Origin: a virus | Virus record (IMG/VR): IMGVR_UViG_3300036823_000383 | Span: 1 to 64,000 of that record | Strand: one strand, 5' to 3' | Length of the DNA: 64,000 bases | In this document: positions 1 to 6,700 of the stretch, piece after piece | Numbering within the stretch: the stretch's first letter is position 1 | Layout of the letters: the number at the start of each line of letters is the position of its first letter | Made by a program: the position numbers and the translations under genes | Notes under the pieces: model-generated | Told to the model about the DNA's origin: nothing | The model's input: the letters and a program-made list of their open reading frames with translations, nothing else | Databases searched by the model: none

Positions 1-458
1 TCATGACGTCTCCGAGATGAAGAGTGGCGCAGGCGTAATGTTGCGGTTATGTGGCAAGTTGAGTTGTCGCACACGAGGGCATCGATTGATTCGCACGTGC
101 CTCACGGGTGAGACCGATATGTGCGACAGACTAAGGGAATTGACCAGGGGGTATTTGCGGACATCGGTCCTTACAGGTGAAGGCCCGCGGGTCGTGGCAA
201 AAATAACCGCTTTCGAACCCCGCGGAATCGCTCGCTGTGTGCAGTAGTTACACACCCCGGTGTGTCGAAACGTGTGAGGGCGGACGCGGTGCGGGGAACT
301 CCTCGGAGCGCGCGAGCTCCCGAGCGCCGGCGCCGCCGGGTGGCCTCCGGGGACATTCGGCGGAAGGCGCGCGACCGACCCTCGCGAACGAGAGGGCTCG
401 CTTTCGGCGCGCGTTGTCGGTATCTCTCGGCCGCGCTGGCCACGGCCGGTGAGTGCTC
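1..458. other. Chromosomal flank upstream of tRNA-Leu
   Basis: This stretch lies on the host side of the tRNA gene and should be bacterial chromosome. I see no convincing plus-strand gene. On the minus strand it stays open in the integrase frame down to a TGA at bases 1-3, but that translation is Arg/Pro/Ser-rich and looks like an accidental extension. No clear terminator or tRNA promoter could be assigned. Confidence 0.5.
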
Positions 459-1599
459 GGCCCCTTGGCGGAACGGTATACGCAGGGGATTTAAAATCCC
501 TGGACCGCGAGGTCGTCCCGGTTCGAGTCCGGGAGGGGCTACCGCTAGAATTCCCGCCGGATTCGTCTTCCGGGAGTGGGTCGCAGACGGAGCCGTCGTG
601 CTGCGATTGTGACGAATCTGTACCCATGTCCCGCTCGAGCTTCTTCCCGAATGCTTCCGCGGACTCCCGCCCGTAGACCTTGAAAACCATGGTCGTCGAG
701 CCATGGCCCATGAGCTTCGCGACGTCCTCTCGCGATACTCCGGCCTCGATGTTCCAGGTGGCGAAGGAGCGTCGAAGGTCGTTCGCCGTGACCCGCGGGA
801 TGCCGAGCTTGTCGCAGAGCGCCGGGAGGTCCTTCGACATCCGGGGCCAGGACGCCGGCAACCCGAGCCGCACTGCGGCGGTGAGGAGAAACCGGTGCGC
901 GTCGAGTGTGACCGGGATGATCCGATCGGACTTCTTCGTCTTCGTCCCACGGACGCGAACCGTCCAGTTCGCCAGGTCGACGTCATCAGCGGTGATGCGT
1001 GCGATCTCCGAGTGACGTGCCCCGACCGACAGTGCGATCGCTAGGGCAGCCTTCTTCGAATCGCTGAGCTGCGCGAACACCTTCGTCGCGTCTTGCCGTG
1101 TAAGGGTGCCGCTCCGAGGGGTGTACTCGATGGAGAACCCCACCGGGCGTAGCGACGAGATGTCGCCGGCGAACGCGCCGCCGCGCTTCGCGAGCTTGCA
1201 CATCTGCACGATCGCCGTGAGCTCCTTGCCGATCGTGTTCGACGACGCGCCCTCTTCACGACGCTGCGCGACGAAGCGGTCGACGCTCGTCGGCGTGATC
1301 GCGGCCATCTTCGTGTCCGCTCCGAAGATGCGCACGGCGTGACCGATCTTGACCGCGTACATCTCCGCAGTGCCCTCGGCCTTCGTTGCCGTCTTCACGC
1401 GGTTCAGCTCTTCGGACCACTTTGCGATAGTGGCCGTGTGCGAGGCTTCGTAATGCGGGTCGGCGGCGAGTCGCTCCCGCTCGGCGAGGTACGCTTCCGC
1501 TGCTTTGCGGTTCTTGCACCTCGTCGACTCCCGGTCACCGGTGACTGGGTCGGTACGGAGCCACCAGATCCCGCCTCGCTTGTAGAGCCCTTTCGACAT
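1..1599 (-). CDS. int: Tyrosine integrase with host-encoded C-terminal extension
   Basis: Site-specific recombinase that should integrate and excise the prophage at tRNA-Leu. The N-terminal arm-binding region (about residues 1-65) and the core-binding domain precede the catalytic domain. Visible catalytic residues are Arg195 (SVGARHSEI), an NDLRR box near 274-277 where the usual His of HxxR is Asn, GH at 298-299 and Tyr309 (VYG). The ATG at 1599 is chosen because GGAAGGAAAC sits just upstream; an in-frame TTG at 1617 would lie ahead of that Shine-Dalgarno. A normal integrase would end near residue 350. Here the frame passes antisense through the tRNA (about residues 354-381) and on into host DNA to a stop at base 1, giving 532 aa. 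The tail after about residue 350 is therefore a product of integration. Confidence 0.88.
   Translation of the reverse strand: MSKGLYKRGGIWWLRTDPVTGDRESTRCKNRKAAEAYLAERERLAADPHYEASHTATIAKWSEELNRVKTATKAEGTAEMYAVKIGHAVRIFGADTKMAAITPTSVDRFVAQRREEGASSNTIGKELTAIVQMCKLAKRGGAFAGDISSLRPVGFSIEYTPRSGTLTRQDATKVFAQLSDSKKAALAIALSVGARHSEIARITADDVDLANWTVRVRGTKTKKSDRIIPVTLDAHRFLLTAAVRLGLPASWPRMSKDLPALCDKLGIPRVTANDLRRSFATWNIEAGVSREDVAKLMGHGSTTMVFKVYGRESAEAFGKKLERDMGTDSSQSQHDGSVCDPLPEDESGGNSSGSPSRTRTGTTSRSRDFKSPAYTVPPRGRALTGRGQRGREIPTTRAESEPSRSRGSVARLPPNVPGGHPAAPALGSSRAPRSSPHRVRPHTFRHTGVCNYCTQRAIPRGSKAVIFATTRGPSPVRTDVRKYPLVNSLSLSHISVSPVRHVRINRCPRVRQLNLPHNRNITPAPLFISETS
459..541 (+). tRNA. tRNA-Leu, anticodon UAA
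   Basis: The sequence folds as a type II tRNA: acceptor strand 459-465 pairs with 534-540 (with a G-U closing pair), the anticodon stem is GGGGA/TCCCT around loop TTTAAAA (anticodon TAA), the long variable arm is GACC-GCGA-GGTC, and the T-arm is CCCGG-TTCGAGT-CCGGG. The discriminator is A541. CCA is not fully encoded (ACC followed by G). The long variable arm and UAA anticodon identify leucine. Its 3' half is the likely phage integration target. Confidence 0.93.
500..545. other. Probable attL core in the 3' half of tRNA-Leu
   Basis: A tyrosine integrase gene starts about 1 kb away and runs toward the tRNA, and phage genes begin immediately after the tRNA 3' end. Phages of this type commonly integrate into tRNA 3' ends and rebuild the tRNA with their own copy of the core. 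The exact core cannot be defined because attR is outside the window, so the limits given are approximate. Confidence 0.55.
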
Positions 1600-1757
1600 G
1601 CGTTTGTTTCCTTCCAAGCTGTGAGCTTGTCTTCATCTACCCGTACCGAAGTGCCGACCTTGAAGCCGATCTCGTGCGCGATCTCGTACGCCTTCGGGCG
1701 CGAGCACCCGAGCGCTTCCTGGAGCTGAGCGACGGAGATCGATCGCGCGACTGTCAC
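1404..1757 (-). CDS. Xis-like HTH protein overlapping int
   Basis: Small DNA-binding protein of 117 aa, likely an excisionase or integrase regulator. Residues 1-53 form an AlpA/MerR-type helix-turn-helix (ISVAQLQEALGCSRPKAYEI, then a basic wing). The GTG at 1757 has GAGGTGG upstream and overlaps the TGA of the preceding ASCH gene (GTGA). The remaining 65 residues are Arg/Ser/Pro-rich and overlap the first 196 bases of int in another frame, so only the N-terminal part is likely to be a folded domain. Position directly upstream of int supports an Xis role. The assignment rests on HTH pattern and location. Confidence 0.6.
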   Translation of the reverse strand: MTVARSISVAQLQEALGCSRPKAYEIAHEIGFKVGTSVRVDEDKLTAWKETNACRKGSTSEAGSGGSVPTQSPVTGSRRGARTAKQRKRTSPSGSDSPPTRITKPRTRPLSQSGPKS

Positions 1758-2170
1758 GACCCACCTCGCAGCTGCGCCGCGACGTCCGCCGGCACGTTGA
1801 AGAAGCCCTGCGCCCCGAGGCAGGGAACGATCTTCGGTGCCGGCTTCACGTCCTCGAGCACCAGCGCCCCCGGGCCCATGAACCACGGCGAACTCGCCTC
1901 GGTGACGAAGTCGACGATCGTCATCGCCCCGACGATGGCGCCGCGCGGGAGCTCCTCGAGCGGCGGCACCTCGAGCCCGCAGACGTCGAAGATGAACGCG
2001 GCCGCGTCACCGTACTCGCGCAGCGTGCAGCCCTTGGACGCGTGCAGGAGTACTCGGCCACGGAATTCGCGCATCCACGACGGGCAGCGCTCCCAGTCGC
2101 GGTTCTCGTGTCTCTTGTTGGCGTAGAGAATCGCCCACGGCCAGGGCTGGCGAACGGAGAGCGCCTTCAC
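1754..2170 (-). CDS. ASCH-domain protein
   Basis: 138-aa protein with the ASCH signature near the N-terminus (KALSVRQPWPWAIL), then the ENRDW segment, a GRVLLHASKG strand and a GAIVGAMTIVDF strand. ASCH domains are PUA-like beta barrels that bind RNA or modified nucleotides; the ligand here is unknown. The start is GTG at 2170, preceded by AAGGGACG and overlapping the upstream TGA. It is translationally coupled to the DUF4326 gene before it and the Xis-like gene after it. ASCH and DUF4326 proteins commonly travel together in phages. Confidence 0.75.
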   Translation of the reverse strand: MKALSVRQPWPWAILYANKRHENRDWERCPSWMREFRGRVLLHASKGCTLREYGDAAAFIFDVCGLEVPPLEELPRGAIVGAMTIVDFVTEASSPWFMGPGALVLEDVKPAPKIVPCLGAQGFFNVPADVAAQLRGGS

Positions 2171-2514
2171 GCGGCACGTCCCTTCGACGGCGCGTTCGCG
2201 ATCCGCAGCAGCACGTCGGCGTGACACCGGTGTCCGGGCTTGCACCAGCACGCGAGCGTCTTCCCGCGGAGCTCGCGGACCACGTCGTCGACGGTGACCG
2301 CGAGCATGCCGACGAGGAGCGCGTGTTCGAAGTCACGGACGGCCATCTCACGCGCGGCGTCCTCGTCGTGAGGCGCGGGCGAGCCATCCGCTTTCGCGAA
2401 CGTGTAGTAGCCGAGCGTGTAAGGGTTCCCCCACTTCGACGGGCGCGAGACGACGACAGCGTGCTCCGGCTTCCGCCAGCCCTTCGTGCGTCGAAGCTGG
2501 ATCCGCGTCGGCAT
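2167..2514 (-). CDS. DUF4326 family protein
   Basis: 115-aa protein with the family hallmarks: a conserved SKWGNPY motif near residue 30 and a C-terminal GKTLACWCKPGHRCHADVL cluster with two Cys and His residues that may bind metal. Function is unknown for the family. It overlaps the upstream gene by TGATG (ATG at 2514) and the downstream ASCH gene by GTGA, so it belongs to the leftward integration operon. Confidence 0.8.
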   Translation of the reverse strand: MPTRIQLRRTKGWRKPEHAVVVSRPSKWGNPYTLGYYTFAKADGSPAPHDEDAAREMAVRDFEHALLVGMLAVTVDDVVRELRGKTLACWCKPGHRCHADVLLRIANAPSKGRAA

Positions 2515-2747
2515 CACGCCGCCCCTTTCGGATCGCCGCTACCGATCCGGCCACCGCGCGCGCTCCACCCGGCGAGGTCTGGACCCTGGCCGCGAGCGCG
2601 TCGAGCGGCGGCGCTGGTGGACCGCCGCCGCCAGTTCGCCTGGAGCCACTCCCGCTCGTGCGCCTCGATGCGGGCGAGCATGGCGGCCCCCTCGCGTGCC
2701 GCGAGCACGCCCAGGACGAAGCCCAGCATGATTGCCGACGCCGTCAT
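2514..2747 (-). CDS. Small membrane protein
   Basis: 77 aa with one N-terminal hydrophobic helix (ASAIMLGFVLGVLAAREG) followed by a charged, Arg-rich cytoplasmic-type tail. ATG at 2747 has GGAG about ten bases upstream and overlaps the stop of an 18-codon leader ORF. No family recognised. Confidence 0.55.
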   Translation of the reverse strand: MTASAIMLGFVLGVLAAREGAAMLARIEAHEREWLQANWRRRSTSAAARRARGQGPDLAGWSARGGRIGSGDPKGAA

Positions 2748-2800
2748 GGGCGGCAGCTCCGCTGCTCGAAACGTTCCGGGATCTTCTCTACGTCAGACAA
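2744..2800 (-). CDS. 18-aa leader peptide ORF with canonical SD
   Basis: A near-perfect Shine-Dalgarno, AGGAGGTGATTGC (2801-2813), is followed directly by TTG and 18 codons (MSDVEKIPERFEQRSCRP) ending in TGA that overlaps the ATG of the next gene. The strong SD would otherwise serve no start codon. It may act by translational coupling to the membrane protein downstream. Too short to assign a function. Confidence 0.5.
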   Translation of the reverse strand: MSDVEKIPERFEQRSCRP

Positions 2801-2956
2801 GCAATCACCTCCTGACGGGACCGGCGTCCCGCCGCGTGGCAGGCGGTTTTCAGTCGGAGAGGCGGTGTGGCCACCGCGCGTTCAGGTGACTCGATGCGTC
2901 GAGTCGATGGCCGAATGGCAGGCGTTCGAAAGCGTGTGCTGTAGTCGTCATGTTGC

Positions 2957-3382
2957 CTACAGCGCCCGCCGATAGCCGATGCGCGGGATGCCCACGATCA
3001 CGTGCTTCGCAGAGAGCTTCTTTAGCTTCGTGCGCACCATCGTCTCCGACCAGCAACGTCGGGTGGCGAGACTCAGCGCGTCGGAGAGCTCCGCAGCGTT
3101 GGTGATGCCGGTGGTCGCTGCGCACCGATCGAACACGGCAAGGAAACGGATCTCCTCCGGGTTCGGCGCGTACGGCTGAACGACCGGAGAGTGTTGCGAG
3201 CAACCTCGTACACGCTGAATATGGGAGTCGCACAATGCGACATGCGCGGTGGTCACAGAACGCGGAAGAGCTTTTGCGCTGGCGTCGGACGAGCCGAACA
3301 GCCTCCGCAACATATGATCCGGATCGGACGATGCCAGGTCTTCTGGATCGAGCACCGCGGCGGCAGCGGGGGAACTCTTCAC
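2957..3382 (-). CDS. Protein with C-terminal winged-helix-like region
   Basis: 141 aa. The C-terminal half (from PNPEEIRFLAVF to the end) reads as a compact helical/winged-helix domain with basic residues (MVRTKLKKLSAKH). The N-terminal half is low-complexity. Start GTG at 3382 has GAGGTG upstream and overlaps the previous stop (GTGA). The overlapping 188-aa frame at 2850-3416 is rejected because it lacks a start signal. Function unknown; a DNA-binding role is inference. Confidence 0.6.
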   Translation of the reverse strand: MKSSPAAAAVLDPEDLASSDPDHMLRRLFGSSDASAKALPRSVTTAHVALCDSHIQRVRGCSQHSPVVQPYAPNPEEIRFLAVFDRCAATTGITNAAELSDALSLATRRCWSETMVRTKLKKLSAKHVIVGIPRIGYRRAL

Positions 3383-3789
3383 GACGCACCTCGCGCAACG
3401 ACGCCCGAGGATCCATCGCGGCAGAACCAGCACGTTCCGTCAGGCTCGATCGTATAGAGAGAGCGGCACGTCGGGCAGATCACCGTCGGCTCGGCGACGG
3501 CGTCCGGAGGCGCCGCGGCGCACCTCTCACGGATCTCGTCGAAGCGCATCAAGTGCGGATCCGTGTCCCGCTCTTCCGGGCGCGCAGCGGTAGCTTGCTC
3601 GATGGCAGCGCCGACGGCGACACTCGCCTCGGGGACGCGCCCATCCGTCACTGGCTTTGCGTCGGGCGCGCCATCACTCCCGAGCGGCGCGCCGCGGGCT
3701 GCGCGGAAGAGCACAGCGTAGATGACCACCACCAAGAGAACCGCGGCGAGCGTGGCTCCTCCCAGAAACGTCAATGCAAAGGCGAGCAT
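3379..3789 (-). CDS. Membrane protein with C-terminal zinc ribbon
   Basis: 136 aa. Residues 3-28 form a strong transmembrane helix (ALTFLGGATLAAVLLVVVIY), followed by a polar linker and a C-terminal CPTC...CWFC zinc-ribbon pattern near residues 108-127. ATG at 3789 immediately follows the stop of the upstream gene. Probably inner-membrane anchored with a cytoplasmic ribbon; function unknown. Confidence 0.65.
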   Translation of the reverse strand: MLAFALTFLGGATLAAVLLVVVIYAVLFRAARGAPLGSDGAPDAKPVTDGRVPEASVAVGAAIEQATAARPEERDTDPHLMRFDEIRERCAAAPPDAVAEPTVICPTCRSLYTIEPDGTCWFCRDGSSGVVARGAS

Positions 3790-4017
3790 CTAACGCCCCA
3801 ACTTTCGGCGCTCGGGTTGGTCCGACACGGCGAAGATCGCTGTCTTCAAGCGGCGCGCGAAAGGCGTTTTTCTGCTCGAGTATTCGTAGAGTTCGATGTG
3901 CGAGTTCGCCTTGATGGCCTCGAAGCAGCCAACGGTCTCTTCGTCGACGCATCGATCCACCTCTCGGTGGAGCGCACGCTTCAGAAGCGCGAGAGACGGG
4001 CGCAGCACCTTTGCCAT
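3790..4017 (-). CDS. Small basic protein of the lysogeny operon
   Basis: 75 aa, basic at both ends, with no recognised domain. It lies between the XRE regulator and the zinc-ribbon membrane protein with almost no spacing, so it is co-transcribed leftward from the switch region. Its small size and place next to the regulator would suit an accessory regulator, but nothing in the sequence shows this. Confidence 0.55.
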   Translation of the reverse strand: MAKVLRPSLALLKRALHREVDRCVDEETVGCFEAIKANSHIELYEYSSRKTPFARRLKTAIFAVSDQPERRKLGR

Positions 4018-4020
4018 TGC

Positions 4021-4329
4021 TCAGCCGCCCTCAGTTCCGGTGGCACGGTGCTGCTCCTGGTCCTCGGCGCCTGGCAGCGTGAACGGCTCTGCCGGCGGCA
4101 ATGCCCACATGGCCACCGGCACTCCGAAGAGCTGCTGGAGCGGGAGCACGACCGCGAGCGGCGGTTTCCGGTCCCCGTACATGACCCGGTGGATTGCACT
4201 TCCGTCCTGGCCGCTGTTCTTCGTCAGGTCCGCGAGCGTCCACGCCCGTGCGCGCAGCTCGAGCCACGCCAGGCGAGCACCTTCCGAAAAGTGCTTGCCC
4301 AGGTTTCGTCGATGCATCGGAGAGCCCAT
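4021..4329 (-). CDS. XRE/Cro-like HTH regulator (leftward)
   Basis: 102 aa with a helix-turn-helix (ARAWTLADLTKNSGQDGSAI, then HRVMYGDRKPP) in residues 25-55. It is the first gene of the leftward operon that ends with int. ATG at 4329 has no Shine-Dalgarno but lies 8 bases after a TATGTT -10 box, consistent with a leaderless transcript; ATG 4317 is the alternative start. It should bind the operators between itself and the divergent regulator. Whether it is the lysogenic repressor or a Cro-type protein cannot be told. Confidence 0.7.
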   Translation of the reverse strand: MGSPMHRRNLGKHFSEGARLAWLELRARAWTLADLTKNSGQDGSAIHRVMYGDRKPPLAVVLPLQQLFGVPVAMWALPPAEPFTLPGAEDQEQHRATGTEGG

Positions 4330-4425
4330 GAACAGGCAACATAGATGCGAAGGCGCAATATTGCAAGTACGCAAATGAGTGCGGCGCGGTTGCCGGCATC
4401 ATTGCCAGAGCGCAATAATGAACGC
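4330..4425. promoter_or_regulatory. Divergent switch promoters and operators
   Basis: Leftward promoter: -35 TTGCAA (4361-4366), 17-base spacer, -10 AACATA read as TATGTT (4338-4343). Rightward promoter: -35 TTGCCG (4390-4395), 18-base spacer, -10 AATAAT (4414-4419), six bases from the ATG at 4426. A perfect palindrome GCAATATTGC (4355-4364) overlaps the leftward -35, and a related GCAATAATGA (4412-4421) overlaps the rightward -10. These are likely operators for the HTH proteins on either side. Confidence 0.6.
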
Positions 4426-5064
4426 ATGGCGCGCCGCGGCAGCGATGACCCGCCGGATCTCTCAACTATTCGGGGCCGGTTCGAGTGGGCTCTGAAGCAG
4501 TGCGGTCACACGAAGCTCTCGCTGGCGCATGAAGCGGGGCTCGACCAGAGCCGGTTCTCAAGAGACATGAAGAGGCCGTCGGGCGAGGTGGTCCACGCCG
4601 TCACCACCGTCACAGGACTGGACTCCCGGTGGTGGCTCAAGGGCACCGGCACGCCGTGGCAGCCCGGACGGGAGCCGCGCCCCGAAGAGGTACGGAACCG
4701 CGACAAGCGGACGCGCGAGGGTCGGGAGGGGCCGGCGCAGGACGCTGAAGCCGCCCTCGAGGAATATCCGTTCGACGAAGGCGCTGACTACCGACGGGCG
4801 CGCGCGCTCGCCGCGTCCGACATGGTCCGTCTGCACGGCTGGAAAGCGTCACGCGTGATGGCGGATATTGGGAAGTTCATCGAGCGCTTCCACGAGCCGC
4901 ACGGCACGACGGATCGCCAGATCGCAGATGGGATCGTATCGACGATGGTGCGCGCTCGTGCCGAGGAAGAAGGCACCGCGAAGGTGAAGCCGGCGCCTTC
5001 ACGCGATCCGGCGCTGGCCCCTAAGCGACTCGCCGCGCGACCACGCGACGGATCGCGTCGCTAA
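4426..5064 (+). CDS. CI-like phage repressor (HTH)
   Basis: 212 aa. Residues 12-70 form an HTH domain typical of phage CI proteins (HTKLSLAHEAGLDQSRFSRD), ending in the characteristic WWLKGTGTP. The C-terminal half is charged and helical; no S24 peptidase/LexA-type Ser-Lys dyad is visible, so it is not a self-cleaving repressor of the lambda type. It converges on the ImmA/IrrE-like gene and overlaps its 3' end by 44 bases, suggesting inactivation by a partner protease rather than RecA. ATG 4426 sits six bases after the -10 box, as in leaderless lambda cI mRNA. Confidence 0.72.
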   Translation: MARRGSDDPPDLSTIRGRFEWALKQCGHTKLSLAHEAGLDQSRFSRDMKRPSGEVVHAVTTVTGLDSRWWLKGTGTPWQPGREPRPEEVRNRDKRTREGREGPAQDAEAALEEYPFDEGADYRRARALAASDMVRLHGWKASRVMADIGKFIERFHEPHGTTDRQIADGIVSTMVRARAEEEGTAKVKPAPSRDPALAPKRLAARPRDGSRR

Positions 5065-5623
5065 GCCAGCTTTTCCGAATACCGGGCGACATCTGTGGCG
5101 CTCGGAGCTCCTCGACGCTCGGCCAGGGCGCGGGCTCCCCACGCGTCCGAAGCAGGCGATCCGTCACCAACAAGATGGGCTGCCCTGTGACCTCGCCGAA
5201 CCGAAGCGCTGCGCAGCTCTGTGATGTGCCGAAGTCGAACGCGAGCTGGCGCCATCTCGCGCCACGCTCACGGCACGCGCTGACCGCCGCTGGCCGAGGT
5301 ACGCCGAGGCTCGCCGCAAGTCGGTCGGCTACGATCTCGGCGTCGGCCCCGCGATAGCCCTCCTCGATCAGCACCGCTTCCGCGCACTCGTGGAGCACAG
5401 CCCATCGGAGGCGGCGTGGCGGGAGGCCTTCGCGCACGTAGATCCGGCGCTGCCCGTTCACCCGCGCGAGGACGGCATCGCCAGGTAGTCCCAGGCCCGG
5501 CATCTGCCGAACGGCGACGAGCAGCTTCCTCGCGAGGCACATCGCGTCCACCGGTGCGTCCGAACGAAGCCTCAGCGTTCGCACCACCCGCTCCGCCAAC
5601 CCCTCGATGTCGATGCCCTGCAT
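5021..5623 (-). CDS. ImmA/IrrE-like metallopeptidase (variant active site)
   Basis: 200 aa. The segment WAVLHECAEAVL (about residues 90-101) followed by DAEIVADRLAASLGVP matches the layout of ImmA/IrrE (DUF955) zinc peptidases, where HExxH is followed by a third Glu ligand in an E..A..FA motif. Here HExxH reads HECAE, so the second His is Glu. ATG 5623 has GGGGAG upstream. In ICEBs1 and phage phi105, ImmA-type proteases cleave the repressor ImmR; its place facing the CI-like gene suggests the same job. Altered metal binding or loss of activity is possible. Confidence 0.6.
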   Translation of the reverse strand: MQGIDIEGLAERVVRTLRLRSDAPVDAMCLARKLLVAVRQMPGLGLPGDAVLARVNGQRRIYVREGLPPRRLRWAVLHECAEAVLIEEGYRGADAEIVADRLAASLGVPRPAAVSACRERGARWRQLAFDFGTSQSCAALRFGEVTGQPILLVTDRLLRTRGEPAPWPSVEELRAPQMSPGIRKSWLSDAIRRVVARRVA

Positions 5624-5793
5624 TTGCGCTCCCCATTCGACCAGCCGTCCCGTCGGTTGCTTCGAATCTTCACCGCCAGTCCCAACGTCGGGAAGCTGGT
5701 TACGTCCCCCAGGTCGGACAGGGTAAGACCTGCCTCGCTCAGTTCGCAATATTGCAGATTGACAATGTTGCGAATGAGCACGATAACGAGATC
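5624..5793. promoter_or_regulatory. Early rightward promoter with operators
   Basis: TTGACA (5759-5764), 17-base spacer, GATAAC (5782-5787); the predicted start of transcription falls at or next to the GTG at 5794. The palindrome GCAATATTGC recurs at 5746-5755 just upstream of the -35, with a second copy ACAATGTTGC (5762-5771) overlapping the -35. It should be the repressed early promoter. The rest of the gap is the 5' leader of the leftward ImmA-like gene, for which I could not place a promoter. Confidence 0.6.
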
Positions 5794-6126
5794 GTGACCA
5801 ACGCAGAGGCGACTTTCCGCGAGTGCCAAACCCCGAAGACCTGCGCCAAATGCGGCGCCGTCCACGACGCGACCCGCTGGGCTCTGCTCTCATTCGTCGG
5901 CCTCCAGAGCGTCGACGAGGAGACCCTCGAGCTCCGGAACTGCCGCTGCGGCTCCACGCTCAGCGTCGCGGTCCAGCCTGGCACGGACACGCTCGAAGGC
6001 GTCGCGCCGGTACGCGCTGGTAGCGCCCCGACGCCGACGCGCGCCCCCGTCCCGGGACGGTACTCGTTCGTTCACGAAGCGTACCTTCGTCGGCTTGCCG
6101 AGTCGACGACGCGGGGTGTCGCGTGA
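5794..6126 (+). CDS. Cys-containing small protein, first early gene
   Basis: 110 aa. Four Cys in a CxxC...CxC arrangement (CAKC near residue 14, NCRCGS near 49) suggest a zinc ribbon; the C-terminal third is Pro/Arg-rich. GTG 5794 is placed where the early promoter predicts the transcript to begin and lacks a good Shine-Dalgarno. First gene of the rightward early operon, so it may be a regulator or anti-host protein, but no family is recognised. Confidence 0.6.
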   Translation: MTNAEATFRECQTPKTCAKCGAVHDATRWALLSFVGLQSVDEETLELRNCRCGSTLSVAVQPGTDTLEGVAPVRAGSAPTPTRAPVPGRYSFVHEAYLRRLAESTTRGVA

Positions 6127-6422
6127 GCGGCCTCGGTTGCGTCGGCAACGGGCTCTACGTTCGCACCGGCGAACGGCGGACGCGCCTGCGACTGGTGCCC
6201 GTTGCGCAGCCTCGGGCAGCCGCGGAGCCGAAGCGTCCCCCGTGGACGCGGTTGGACGACGGTAGCTACGTCCTCGACTGCGGGGCTCGGCTGCATCGAG
6301 TCGAGAAGATCTGGTTCATCACCTTCCATGGGCGCTCTGTCCGCCTGGGTCGGCGCGCGACGTTCGTCACTGCGGCGCGCGCACTCGCCGCCTTCGCATG
6401 CGTGGGAGCGGTGTCCCGATGA
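6123..6422 (+). CDS. Small early protein, unknown
   Basis: 99 aa, basic and moderately hydrophobic at its C-terminus. GTG 6123 overlaps the previous stop as GTGA, and its own stop overlaps the next ATG. No domain recognised. The segment LDDGSYVLDCGARLHRVEKI reads like a small beta-rich fold. Confidence 0.6.
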   Translation: MSGLGCVGNGLYVRTGERRTRLRLVPVAQPRAAAEPKRPPWTRLDDGSYVLDCGARLHRVEKIWFITFHGRSVRLGRRATFVTAARALAAFACVGAVSR

Positions 6423-6700
6423 GAAGCCCGCACCTCTGCATCATGCTCGCTGGCGCTGGCTTCCACGGCGCTGCCCAGATCCTCGAGCGAGCCGAGGACG
6501 CGCGGGCAGAGCGCGAGGCGATCGCGATCGCGCTGGCGACGCTCGAAGGCGCGCAGATCACGCTCCGGAAGCACCAGAAGGCGTTGCTGCACACTTCCGC
6601 TGCCTTCGAGCGTGGGCAGCTGAAGGGTCTCGAAGAGGACCTGGTGAAGCGCCTCGGCGAGCTCGTTACCCGCGAGGCGCGCCATGCCGCAGCTCACTGA
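6419..6700 (+). CDS. Small helical early protein
   Basis: 93 aa, mostly alpha-helical and charged (AQILERAEDARAEREAIAIA), with coiled-coil character. ATG 6419 overlaps the upstream TGA (ATGA). The first ATG of the longer frame lies inside the previous gene and is not needed. No family recognised. Confidence 0.6.
   Translation: MRSPHLCIMLAGAGFHGAAQILERAEDARAEREAIAIALATLEGAQITLRKHQKALLHTSAAFERGQLKGLEEDLVKRLGELVTREARHAAAH

Noticed and set aside
2850-3416. 188-aa minus-strand frame
   Set aside because: Overlaps the better supported 2957-3382 gene in another frame and lacks a start signal; composition is Arg/Ser-rich.
3235-4344. 369-aa plus-strand frame
   Set aside because: Antisense to four coupled minus-strand genes with proper starts.
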